Positions 1-7,796 of a stretch of DNA of 10,829 nt are shown one piece after another. The notes beneath the pieces are model-generated. The model searched no databases, was not told the origin of the DNA, and saw nothing but the letters and a program-made list of their open reading frames with translations. The stretch covers positions 1,146,240-1,157,068 of the forward strand of contig KQ482032.1 of assembly GCA_001430745.1 (NCBI GenBank), given 5' to 3'. The stretch comes from Auxenochlorella pyrenoidosa. Its lineage: Eukaryota > Chlorophyta > Trebouxiophyceae > Chlorellales > Chlorellaceae. The stretch's first letter is position 1. Every line of letters begins with the position of its first letter. Position numbers and translations under genes: made by a program.

Positions 1-1
1 T

Positions 2-14
2 GGGGGGGGGGGGG
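2..14. repeat. G13 homopolymer at window edge
   Basis: Thirteen G in a row, followed by CGGTGTGTGCAG. The GTGTGTGCAG could be an intron 3' end, which would make the tract part of an intron of the OPR gene. This is not proven. Confidence 0.8.
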
Positions 15-134
15 CGGTGTGTGCAGAAGCCGCAGCGCAGAGGAAAGCAGCAGGGATGGAGCGTGTGTTGGCAGGGGGCTGGTGGATTGCAGGCTGCGAG
101 GGATGGCTGCTTGGGCAGACGACCCGCCAGGAGC

Positions 135-3100
135 ATGGCCAATGTGGCTGAACCTACTGAGGTCCTGTCTGGGTTGTGCTCTGCTGCTGCAGCCATCATG
201 CCGGGCATCCAGCAGTACGGCCCTGCTGAGCTGGCAGACATCGCCCGGGTTTACAGCCGATACGCACTCAACCCGGAGTGGGCAGCGCCCGCCAGCCTGG
301 CCCCTGCCGCCGCCTCCAGCAGCAACGCTGACAGCGGAGAGGCTGGTACCAGCCATGCTGGCACGAGCCATGGTGGCGGAAACGGCGCCGGCGAGCTGGC
401 AGCAGGCACCACCCTGTTTGACGCGCTGGCTGCCCAGACCGTGGCACGTATTGAGGGGGCCGACGTGCAGGACGTGCTCAGGTGGGCGGCGGGCCGACAC
501 CGCTTGCACAGGCGTGCCCGCCTGGCGACCTGTGCAAATGCATGGACATGTATGTCGCCTGCGCAGCTGCCTTGCAGCCTGCGCCCAGCATGCTGCGCTG
601 CCTAAGCCTGCCCCAGCATGGCGCGACTCGCCGTTGTCCCCCTCGCTGCTCAGCCCCTGGCCTGCCCCCCGGTGTGCCGCAGGATCATGACCGCCTTCCA
701 CGAAATGGGGCTGCAGCCGGAGGAGCTGCTGGCAGCGGTTGAGGGGTGGGCCGACCAGCGCCTGCGCCGGCTGTCGCCCCAGTCCCTCAGCTTTGCGCTG
801 TGGAGCTTTGCCCGCATGGGCAGCGGCAGCCCCAAGCTGCTGCAGACGGCGGCGGGGTGCGCGGAGCAGCAGCTGGCGGCCTTCACCCCGGGCCAGCTGG
901 CGCAGGTGGCGTGGGCGCTGGCCAAGCTGCGCTGGCCCGCGCCGCGCGTGCTGCGCCACGCTGGCGAGCAGCTGGCGGAGCGCGGCGCGGCCTTTGGCGA
1001 CAAAGAAGCCTCCAACGTGCTCTGGGCGCTGGCCAGCGAGGTGCGCATGTTGCGGGCGCAACAGCTGCGCTGGGCGTGTGACAGGAGTTAAAGGAATGCT
1101 GGCCAGAGGGCCGCGCGCTGCTGGACTGCGAGTGAGCCGCGGCTACAGCGATGCGGGGAGGGCCCCATCCACGACATTGGGCAGGCAGGAATGGCCTGTG
1201 GAGCGCAGCCGGGCCCCTCGCGCCCAACCGCCTTCCTGCTTGCCTGCTGACACCTTTGCAAGCGGTGCGTGGGGCCTGCCGCATTGGTCACGTGCCTCTC
1301 CGCCCCCCGTCTCTGCCTTCCCTGCAGGGCGAGGCGCTCTCCCCCGAGCAGCTGGACCGCATCGCGCACGGCATGCAGCCGCGCCTGCGCGGCTTTGGGC
1401 CCCAGGCAGGCTTGGGCGGGGAGGGCACCAGGTCGCAGCGGCCCGGGCTTGCTGCGCTTGTGGCATGTGTTGCATGGCACGCTTACTGGCGCCTCTCAGG
1501 TCGCCGCCTGCCCACCCCCTCCCTGCCCACCCCCCGCAGTCACTGTCCAACATTGCCTGGGCATACGCCACGCTGCGGCACACGCCCCCCGCCCCCTTCC
1601 TGCGCGCCCTGGGCGACGCCGCCGAGCGCCAGCTGCGCGCCTTTGAGCCGCAGGGCCTCTCCCTGCTGGTCTGGTCCCTGGCCTCGCTGGGCTGCCGCCA
1701 CACGCGCCTGTTCAATGCGTGAGCGCCGCCCCGCCGGCCTGCTGCTGCTGGCTTGCAGCCTTGGGACACGGCGTTTCGCATTGGGAATAGGAGAGCAGCG
1801 CCCCTTGCAACCCACGGCCTGCCTGCCTGCTGGCCTGCTTGCCCAGCATTTCTTGGCACGCCTGCAGTGAAGCAGCCTGCCCGCTCCGCCCTGCCCTCAC
1901 CCTGCCTGCAGCATTGTGGCGCTGTGCCGCGACCGGCCGGGCCTGCTGCGCCAGTTTGAGGGCCAGAACATCTCAAACCTGCTGTGGGGCTTCTGCCGCG
2001 CTGGCTTCCGCCCCGACGGCAGCTTCCTGCAGGACATTGCAGAGGTGGGGTGCCTGGGGGGGGGGGGGCGGCCGGTGGCCTGCCTCTGGCGGCGGGCAGC
2101 ACCATCTCCCTTCACACTGACGGCCAGATGCAAGGAGGGATGGCTGGCCACTTGAGCTTGCATGGGTGCTTGCCCACCATGCAACCCAGTTGCCTGTCAG
2201 CTCACACCGCCCGCTGCCTGCCTCGCCCGTCCTTGCCATGGGCCAGGAGGCCGACCTGCGCGTGTGCGACATGAAGCCGCAGGAGCTGTTCAACGTTGCA
2301 TGGGCCTTCGCGCAGGTGCCCACCCCAGCTCGCCCCTCACGCCACTGCACAGCGCCGGCCCTCGCGTGCATGCGCAGCCGGTGCCCGCTGGCGTGCAGCG
2401 CCAGGCCCATGCGTCGCGCCGAGTGTACCTGGGGCCCCCACTCCCTGCCTTTCTCTGCCACTCCACCGCCCCTGCAGCTGGGGCACCACCCGCACCGCCT
2501 GTTTGAGTCGATCGCACGGGAGGCCGGCCCCCGCGCCTTTGAGTTCAGCACCCAGGAGCTGGGCAACACGCTGTGGGCGCTGGCCAAGTGCCGCCACGCC
2601 GGGCCCGCCCTGCCACCGCTGCTGCGGGTGAGTGTCAGGTGGCGATGCTGGCTGCCGCCAGGCTCACCAGCAAAGCAATGCTCCTCTGCATGGCTCTGAA
2701 ATGCACTGCACCTTGCGTGCATTCTCATTGTGACAGCCTGGCCGCTGGTGTAGAGCCGGCGTGTGCACGTGTGGCGCCGCTGGCCTGCGCGCCGACGACC
2801 CCGCACAACCGTTGCACCCCCGGCCGTGCACAGGCTGCGGAGCGGGAGCTGGCCAGCCGGGAGGCATCCTTTGAGGACCGTCACCTGGCCATCACCCTGT
2901 GGAGCTGGGGCCAGCTGTCCCACGTGCCCGCCGCCCCCGCGCTGGCGCCAGCGCTGGAGGGCCTGCAGCGCCGGCTGCCCAGCATGGGTGCCCTCACGCT
3001 CGTCACCCTGGTGACCGGCCTGGCAGACATGCAGGCTGCAGCGCGGCGGCGGCAGGCGGCCGCAGCGGCCACAGATGCTGCAGCGCAGCAGACGGCTGCA

Positions 3101-3847
3101 CAGCCAGGCATTGGTGGGCAGATGGTCGGCGCGCAGACAAGTGCCGAGACCTGGGAAGGCCGGCGCCTGGCGGGGGTTGTTGCGCCGGTGGGGCCGCCCG
3201 CGACGGGCGCAGGGGCAGGCTGCCTGGTGCCACCCGCGCTGCTGGATGCCCTCGTCGAGCACGCCTGCCAGCTGCTGCCGCAGCTGCAAGCGTTTCAACT
3301 GGTCCAGCTGCTTCGCGGTTTTGCGGAGCTGGGCAGCTCGGCGGCGGCCGACTGCTTGCTGCGCAGCCCCGGCCCAGCTGGGGAGGCGCTGCTGGCGGGC
3401 GCCGCCCAGCGCGACCGCCTGCCCTCCCTGGTGGAGCTGCTCTGGGCCATGGCAGCCTGGCGCTGCTTCCCGCCGGCAGCCTTCCAGCCGCTGGCCCACC
3501 GCCTGGGCAGGCTGGACCCGGGCTACCGCTTCAGCCAGCCCAGCCTGGCGCTGCTGGGCGAGGCACTGGCAGCCATGGAGCCAACGCAGCGGCAGCAGCT
3601 GCGCCTGCGGCGAGGGCTGGTGCTGGCGGCGGGCGCCGCCGCGCGCGCAGCAGCCGCGGCAGCCGTGCTGGGCCCTGGAGGCTCAGCAAGCGACGGCAGC
3701 AGCAGCAGCGGTAGCGAGAGCGATGACCAGCAGGTGCAGGTGCTGCCAGCAAAGCAGGATCCTGCCGAGGGCGGCCAGCTGCCGCTGTGCAGCAACCCAA
3801 ACGAGGAGCGACCCTTGGGTAGCAGCTTTGACGAGGAGCCAGCATAG
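135..3847 (+). CDS. OPR-type (octotricopeptide) repeat protein, probable organelle RNA factor; 8 exons, 5' end uncertain
   Basis: Exons: 135-481, 683-1040, 1328-1405, 1540-1718, 1912-2044, 2247-2315, 2478-2627, 2834-3847. They join in phase to 775 residues plus a TAG stop. Seen: nine consecutive repeats start at residues 146, 183, 220, 258, 296, 336, 374, 411 and 451 (spacing 37-40). Each opens like F-x-P-Q-x-L-S-N-x-x-W and has Trp at repeat position 11. Diverged copies lie at about 28-45, 108-145 and 489-504, and again at about 570-700 after an Ala/Gln-rich linker. The tail (703-775) is poly-Ala, then Ser/acidic. Known: such 38-residue helical repeats bind RNA in chloroplasts and mitochondria of green algae (OPR; related to FASTK/RAP proteins). 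Inference: organelle RNA maturation or translation factor. No C-terminal RAP domain is evident. ATG 135 (GAGCATGGCC) is a usable start, but the protein begins almost inside a repeat with no clear transit peptide, so exons may lie further left. Intron 3 has a GC donor. The gene converges on MED18. Confidence 0.8.
1406..1539 (+). other. GC-AG intron (OPR gene, intron 3)
   Basis: Exon 3 ends GGGCCCCAG and the intron begins GCAGGC; the acceptor is CCCCGCAG. Joining here gives F-G-P-Q-S-L-S-N-I-A-W, the exact repeat signature, and keeps the repeat spacing at 38 residues on both sides. Phase-0 GT alternatives exist at 1460 and 1469, but they would insert about 18-21 residues between Q261 and S262, breaking the repeat. 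Confidence 0.75.
2056..2068. repeat. G13 homopolymer inside OPR intron 5
   Basis: Thirteen G, starting 11 nt after the donor of the intron at 2045-2246 (GAG|GTGGGG). It is the same length as the tract at the left edge. G-runs near 5' splice sites can act as splicing enhancers in other eukaryotes; here that is only a possibility. Confidence 0.8.
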
Positions 3848-4254
3848 GCCGGGCATCGCGCATCTGCCACACCCTGACGCCAAGCTTGATAGGCCCTGCC
3901 CCCCCCCCCCACCACCACCATCACCACCATCCCCCACCCCACCTCGACCCCAACCTCTGTGTTCACAAAATCTGACGGCTTCCCCTCCCACACTGAATGC
4001 CTTCTGACTCCTACATTCTGCCGGCATGTGGCAATTTGGGAGTGTGAGACATCAGGCAAGCTGGGTCACTGGCAAGTGCAGTGTCAGATGGCCAAACTGC
4101 GGCGCAATGGTGGAGCGGGGACAGACTGGAGCAGGATAGCAGGAGAAATCTGAGAGTGGACGTGAGCAGGTCGACGCACAGGGCAGCATGGAAGGGATGC
4201 CTTGAAGGACTGGCCTCGACGGGCCACCCCCAGGGGAGGGGGCCAGGCGCGCCC
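3848..4254. other. Convergent 3' region between the OPR gene and MED18
   Basis: There are 407 nt between the two stop codons, presumably both 3' UTRs. It holds a C12 run (3899-3910) followed by an ACC/ATC triplet tract to about 3930, then less GC-rich sequence. I see no TGTAA (the usual green-algal poly(A) signal) on + and no TTACA (its complement) within the gap. I found no convincing gene in it. Confidence 0.7.
3899..3930. repeat. C12 run plus (ACC)n-like triplet tract
   Basis: Twelve C are followed by ACC ACC ACC ATC ACC ACC AT. The tract lies about 50 nt after the OPR stop codon, in presumed 3' UTR. Confidence 0.85.
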
Positions 4255-5099
4255 TCACAACGGCTCTCCTGGCGCCCGTGGCGGCCGCTGCAGCGTGGTG
4301 TAAGGTTCCAGCAGGCTGGCCAGCTGCGTCACTGCGCCCACGCACTCCATGTGGTCCTCCTCTGCAGATGCAGCAGCAGCCGCCTCCACCAGCAGTTGCC
4401 CGGGGCTCACCTCGGCTGCCTGCTGCAGCGCCGACGCGTCTATGGTGGCTGGGCAGGCTGCCCCGCCGCCGCTGCCGCCAGTGGCTGCCGTGTCGCCCAG
4501 CGGAGGCAGGCGCAGGACGCGGCACACGCAGACCTCGACTTCCCGCCCTTTGATGGGCACGGCGAAGCGATGCCCTCGCCGCAGCAGCTGGTACCGCGGG
4601 GTGAAGCCAAGGGCCTGCCAAAACGCGGGCACGCCCTCGCCTGTGCAGTCGGCCCTCGTCACGTGTCGCACAACTGCTGGCAGCGCCGCGTGCTGCTTGC
4701 CGCGCAGGTGCAGGCTGAATTGCAGCGCGGTCCATTGGCTGCAGCGGCAGGAGGGCGGCGCTGCCGACTTGGACACTTCACTGACGTGCTGGGCAAGGGC
4801 TGATTGCAACAGCAACAGCAGCAACTCAGCCAACGCCGCATCGCTGCCCGCTTTCCTCACCTGCTGGACTCGTCACGGCCGCTAGTGCTGGCACCTAGGT
4901 CTTGCAGCAAGCGCAGGTCGGGCCGCCAGCCGGGCGGAGCGCCGTTGGGACCCGCCGCGGCGGCAGGGGCACGCAGCACAACCTCCCGTTGCTCAAGGGG
5001 CAGCGGGGAGCAGCCTGCCAGGCCTTGCAACAGTGCCGCGAGCTCATCCAGCTGTGCTGCGGGAACTGTGCCCACCGCTCTGCACTCCAAGCTCGTCAT
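4255..5099 (-). CDS. MED18: Mediator complex subunit 18 (MED18), head module
   Basis: Role (known family): MED18 forms a beta-barrel that pairs with MED20 and docks on the MED17 C-terminus in the movable jaw of the Mediator head, linking transcription factors to RNA polymerase II in the nucleus. Seen: exons 5099-4861 and 4780-4255 join in phase to 254 residues, slightly longer than plant and animal MED18 (about 210-220). Exon 1 carries L-E-C-R-A-V-G and D-E-L-A-A-L-L-Q-G-L-A-G, like the family N-terminus. Exon 2 carries V-V-R-H-V, then the signature A-L-G-F-x-x-x-Y-x-L-L-R-R-G-H-R-F, then V-x-V-C-V-C-R-V-L-R-L, and near the end A-S-L-L-E-P-Y-x-x-L-Q-R-P. The extra length is a Gly/Ala-rich insert before the last strands and a short tail. 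The start is well fixed: an in-frame TAA lies 9 nt upstream. It is divergent from the gene at 6074 and convergent with the OPR gene. Confidence 0.85.
4299..4303 (+). promoter_or_regulatory. Candidate TGTAA poly(A) signal of the OPR gene
   Basis: TGTAA, the common poly(A) signal of chlorophyte nuclear genes, is first met on + about 450 nt after the OPR stop. It lies inside the MED18 last exon, read in antisense. If used, the two mRNAs overlap tail to tail. A five-base motif is weak evidence by itself. Confidence 0.3.
4781..4860 (-). other. MED18: 80-nt GT-AG intron of MED18 with tandem acceptors
   Basis: The donor is CAGCAG|GTGAGG and the acceptor CACGTCAG|TGAAG. Only this acceptor joins exon 1 (phase 2) to the MED18 frame of exon 2. 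Another CAG lies 8 nt upstream (ending at 4789). Using it would shift the frame and meet a stop near 4659. Confidence 0.75.
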
Positions 5100-5531
5100 G
5101 GGCGCTTAATCTGACCTCGATCAGCTGAGGGTTCGGGTTTCCCAGGCGGGCCACCGCGCGGGGCCTCCGCCGCAGTCTCAAGAACAGAAAAGACACGCCA
5201 GAACAGCAGGTGGATGAACGGCTGCGCCCCCGAGCGTCCAAAAAGTACCAGTAGTTCGCAAAGAAAGCAGAAGCGCTGGGCAAGCGGTCAGTACATTGGA
5301 TCATTGGACGCTGCGGAGGAGCACCGCCAGCCCTGCCTGCAGGTCGCGCACACCCGGTTGAGAGATGCAAAGCAGGATAGGTATGCAAGGGGGCTGTCGT
5401 GACTACCATGTGATGACTGCCACTCTGCCGGATTCATTCGAGCACTACATCAGGAACAGCAATGCTGCCGTTGCAATCTTGAGTCACCCGGTGCACTGCG
5501 TTGTGCTGGTGATACAACTTTTTTAGGGGCC

Positions 5532-5537
5532 CACGTG
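5532..5537. promoter_or_regulatory. CACGTG (G-box/E-box) palindrome
   Basis: It lies in the middle of the divergent intergenic region, 433 nt from the MED18 start and 537 nt from the start at 6074. CACGTG is the core site of bHLH and bZIP factors in plants. A six-base match is expected by chance every few kilobases, so this is only a candidate. Confidence 0.3.
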
Positions 5538-5936
5538 CTTCACCGCATGTAGAGGCATACCAGCTTGGATCCCTCATCCTGCATTTGTAGTAAAGATAAC
5601 ACACAGCGTGCAGAGGCACGCAGCACCCAAGTCGGCCCGTTGTGCACACAGCTGGCTGTCCAGAGCATCATGACTGCTGAAAAAACAAGCTTGACACATT
5701 TCACAATTGGTGTCCTGCAATCCAGAATTCCTGAAGTGGTAGTGCCGAGCCGGAGCTGGAGGTGACATTGATGTTGTGGGCAGGTGCTAAGGGGGCCCCT
5801 TCCCGCCGGGTGCGGGCCAGCCCCACGACAGTGGCAGAGCTCTCATCCCTAGTTCTGGCGATCTGCCACGCTAAATTTGCTCATATACTAACAAAATCAG
5901 CGACAGTACCGTTCAACCTGCGCACCGAAAAAAAGT

Positions 5937-5955
5937 TGCCCCTTTCGGAGGGGCA
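5937..5955. other. Short perfect hairpin in the intergenic region
   Basis: A 7-bp stem (TGCCCCT / AGGGGCA) encloses a TTCGG loop and is preceded by a run of seven A at 5928-5934. It lies about 120 nt upstream of the ATG at 6074, so it may fall in that gene's promoter or 5' UTR. No RNA family recognised. Confidence 0.5.
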
Positions 5956-6073
5956 CACGGCGGCGCATCTGCGCACGATTTCAGGCGCGCTTGCACTTGT
6001 AAAGCTCGTCTTCTCTTTGATCAAGCATTAACACCGCATCTCAAAGTCTCCTTGGCACGGTCGCCCCCCAACA

Positions 6074-7796
6074 ATGGAGGAGACACCAAGCAAACACCGA
6101 AACCTGCAGCACCTGCTGAGCGCAGGAGTGAAGGATCGCGCTTTCCGTCTGCTGGGAGAGGGCAGCGCTGCGGGCCTGAAGGTCCTGGAGCTCAGGTGGG
6201 TGAAGCCGCCGCTGGACGGTATGGCCAGGCAGTGCTCGACCGGACTGGCGGCTGGCCGTCAGCAGGATGTCTGGCCCCTCTGCCATGGTTGCTGCTAGGC
6301 CTACCGGCAGAGCTGCTCCCAGCAGTGTCTTGCGCAGGGTCTCTGCAGGCGTGCATGTGCGCGCATGTGTGCGCGCGAGTGTGTGTGTGTGTGTGTGTGT
6401 GTTGTGCCCGCAACCACCCACGCTACACACCCAGCGGTTTGTGCTCCTGCTGCAGGCAGCGCGAGATGCAGGAGCTGTTTGGCAAGATTTTCGGGGTACC
6501 CACAAAGTCTTCCAACAACGGTGCGGCCCTGCCGGGTGCCTGCCTCGCCCACCAGACCTGGCCTGCCCCTTGCGTGCCCCCAGATTGCCCCAGAATGTGA
6601 CTGTTGCCGACACCCGTGCTGACCACCCCTCCTGCGGCTCCCCTCCACCCCTTTGTGCCGCAGAGTGGTTGCGGAGCAAGCTGTTGCAAGGTGAGACATG
6701 TGTGATATACTTAAGACGGGCCTCGCCACGCCGTCGCCTTGCTTGCCTGCAGGCACCTGCGGTGTGTGCAGCTGTATCCTCCCCTCTACTGCACCTTACT
6801 GCTCTTGTCGCTGCTCTGTCACGCCCTCGTATTCGCGCCCTCAACCTTCATTTTCTCATTCCCTGCGCTGCAGCTGTGGGCCTGCCGCCGCGCTGGCGCC
6901 CTGCCCCCGCGGCACCACCCTCACCGCGACGGGATGCCCGCCCAGGGGAGTTTTCACGCTTCGGCCGCCGCCTGCGCACAACCCACTCCCCCGTCATGAC
7001 AGCAGCGGAGGAGGAGAGCGACAGCGAGCAGCAGGCCTGGGACGACGAGGAGGGGCAGCGCCCCCGCAAGCGCAGCCGGGCGCCGCGCTCTGCAGGCAGC
7101 GCCGGCAGCGACAGCGGCAGCAGCCGCGGCGGCTCGCCCGCCGCAGCTTCCGCCGACGTCGACACCTGCTCCGGAGGCAGCACGGCCATCACGGCGCCGC
7201 AGGCGCGCAGCACAGCGGCCTTCATGAGCATGCCTGCCTCGCAGCCGCATCCCATGGTGACTCAGCCCGCGGGTCTGGCGCATCACGCGCAGATGGTGGC
7301 GCAGCAGCAGCACTACTCGCAGCAGCAGCAGTTCGGGATGCGGCTGGCAGGGCGGCAGCACTACTCGCAGCAGCCTGGGCTGCAGATGACGGCTCAGCAG
7401 CACTACTCGCAGCAGCAGCCTGGGCTGCAGCCGGCGGCGCAGCGGTACCTGCAGCACCAGTCTGCCACGCCTGCGCAGGTGCACCAGTATGGGCAGCAGC
7501 AGCCCATGGTGCCGCTGGCTGTGCTGCAGGCCCCCACAGTGCGCTCTGTCAGCCTGCCTGTGCCCCCACAGTGTGCGCCTGGCCGCAGCAACGCGCTGGC
7601 GGCACTGCTTTCGGACCCCACGCCGGGGCCGCAGTCACCCAGCCTTCTGCCTAGCGCACCCCACGTGCCATCCCTGCTGGCGCTGCCTAGCCTGAAGCTG
7701 GCCAGTGGCCACCTGCCATCGAACACCATCTCTGCGCAACTGCACACGCTGTACACGGATTGGGAGGATGGCCTTGTGTCGTTTGGGCCCATGTGA
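6074..7796 (+). CDS. Unknown probable nuclear protein with Gln-rich HYSQQ repeats; 4 exons including a 27-nt microexon
   Basis: Exons: 6074-6195, 6456-6520, 6664-6690, 6874-7796; phases 2, 1 and 1 fit and give 378 residues plus TGA. Family not recognised. Seen: a charged N-terminus (1-41), then a compact helical-looking module at about 42-75 (E-M-Q-E-L-F-G-K-I-F-G, T-K-S-S-N-N, E-W-L-R-S-K-L) spread over exons 2 to 4. After it come a Pro/Arg-rich stretch, an acidic patch (117-131), a basic cluster R-P-R-K-R-S-R (134-140) that fits a nuclear localisation signal, a Ser/Gly stretch, and a Gln-rich repeat (about 214-267) with three Q-H-Y-S-Q-Q copies. The C-terminus is Pro/Leu/Ser-rich, ending near Y-T-D-W-E-D. 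Inference: a nuclear regulator, since acidic, NLS and poly-Gln segments are common in transcription factors; no DNA-binding domain is identified. Start: first ATG of the frame, context ACAATGG. Divergent from MED18. Confidence 0.65.
6379..6402. repeat. (GT)12 microsatellite in intron 1 of the gene at 6074
   Basis: Twelve GT units, preceded by imperfect GTGTGC/GCGC sequence. It ends 53 nt before the intron's acceptor (6455). It has the same unit and length as the tract at 10433-10456. Confidence 0.9.
6664..6690 (+). other. 27-nt microexon (exon 3 of the gene at 6074)
   Basis: The acceptor is GTGCCGCAG|AGTGG and the donor TTGCAAG|GTGAGA. It encodes part of E63, then W-L-R-S-K-L-L-Q and the first base of A72. 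Phase 1 on both sides matches exon 2 (...AAC G) and exon 4 (CT GTG GGC...), and it completes the N-N-E-W-L-R-S-K-L stretch. Confidence 0.7.
7302..7457 (+). repeat. In-frame Gln-rich coding repeat (HYSQQ units)
   Basis: The sequence CAGCACTACTCGCAGCAG recurs at about 7308, 7356 and 7398. The last two units run on into a shared C-C-T-G-G-G-C-T-G-C-A-G, so they look like a recent tandem copy of about 42-45 nt. It encodes Gln-His-Tyr-Ser-Gln-Gln within a Gln-rich segment. Confidence 0.85.

Larger units (their letters stand above)
5100..6073. promoter_or_regulatory. Shared upstream region of MED18 (-) and the gene at 6074 (+)
   Basis: About 974 nt between two divergent start codons. From roughly 5400 to 6060 it is clearly less GC-rich than the genes, with A- and T-runs (5519-5524, 5674-5679, 5928-5934). 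It contains a CACGTG palindrome (5532-5537) and a short perfect hairpin (5937-5955). The only small ORFs (for example 5762-6031 on +, 5434-5649 on -) show no family resemblance. It presumably holds both promoters and 5' UTRs. I see no convincing TATA box at a fixed distance from either start. Confidence 0.6.

Noticed and set aside
1460..1539. GT donor at 1460 (or 1469) instead of the GC donor at 1406 in the OPR gene
   Set aside because: It keeps frame but adds about 18-21 Gly/Ala/Arg residues inside the repeat signature, and CTT|GTGGCA is a weak donor. It remains the main alternative.
1973..3499. A 508-codon open frame on the - strand across the OPR gene
   Set aside because: It is antisense to exons with a precise repeat structure, is Arg/Gln/Cys-rich with no domain, and is typical of long shadow frames in GC-rich DNA.
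5125..5145. GGGTTCGGGTTTCCC as a tRNA T-arm / B box
   Set aside because: No A box, acceptor stem or anticodon arm can be drawn upstream.
5410..5480. GTGATGA as a snoRNA box C
   Set aside because: No box D (CTGA) at a suitable distance and no terminal stem.
5882..5915. CATATACTAAC… resembling part of U6 snRNA
   Set aside because: Only about ten bases match; the downstream conserved U6 segments and the terminal T-run are absent.
5434..6031. Small ORFs in the divergent intergenic region (71, 66, 64 and 89 codons)
   Set aside because: They overlap one another on both strands, have no recognisable composition or motif, and are of the length expected by chance.
6753..6761. A possible 9-nt exon (CAG|GCACCTGCG|GTGTGT) inside intron 3 of the gene at 6074
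   Set aside because: Phase would be preserved, but nothing in the protein calls for it, and AG…GT pairs 9 nt apart are common here.
6267..7796. Reading 6267-7796 as one unspliced 509-codon gene
   Set aside because: The first 200 codons cover GT-repeat and pyrimidine-rich intron sequence. The spliced model uses consensus sites, fits phases and yields a coherent motif; only the last exon shares this frame.
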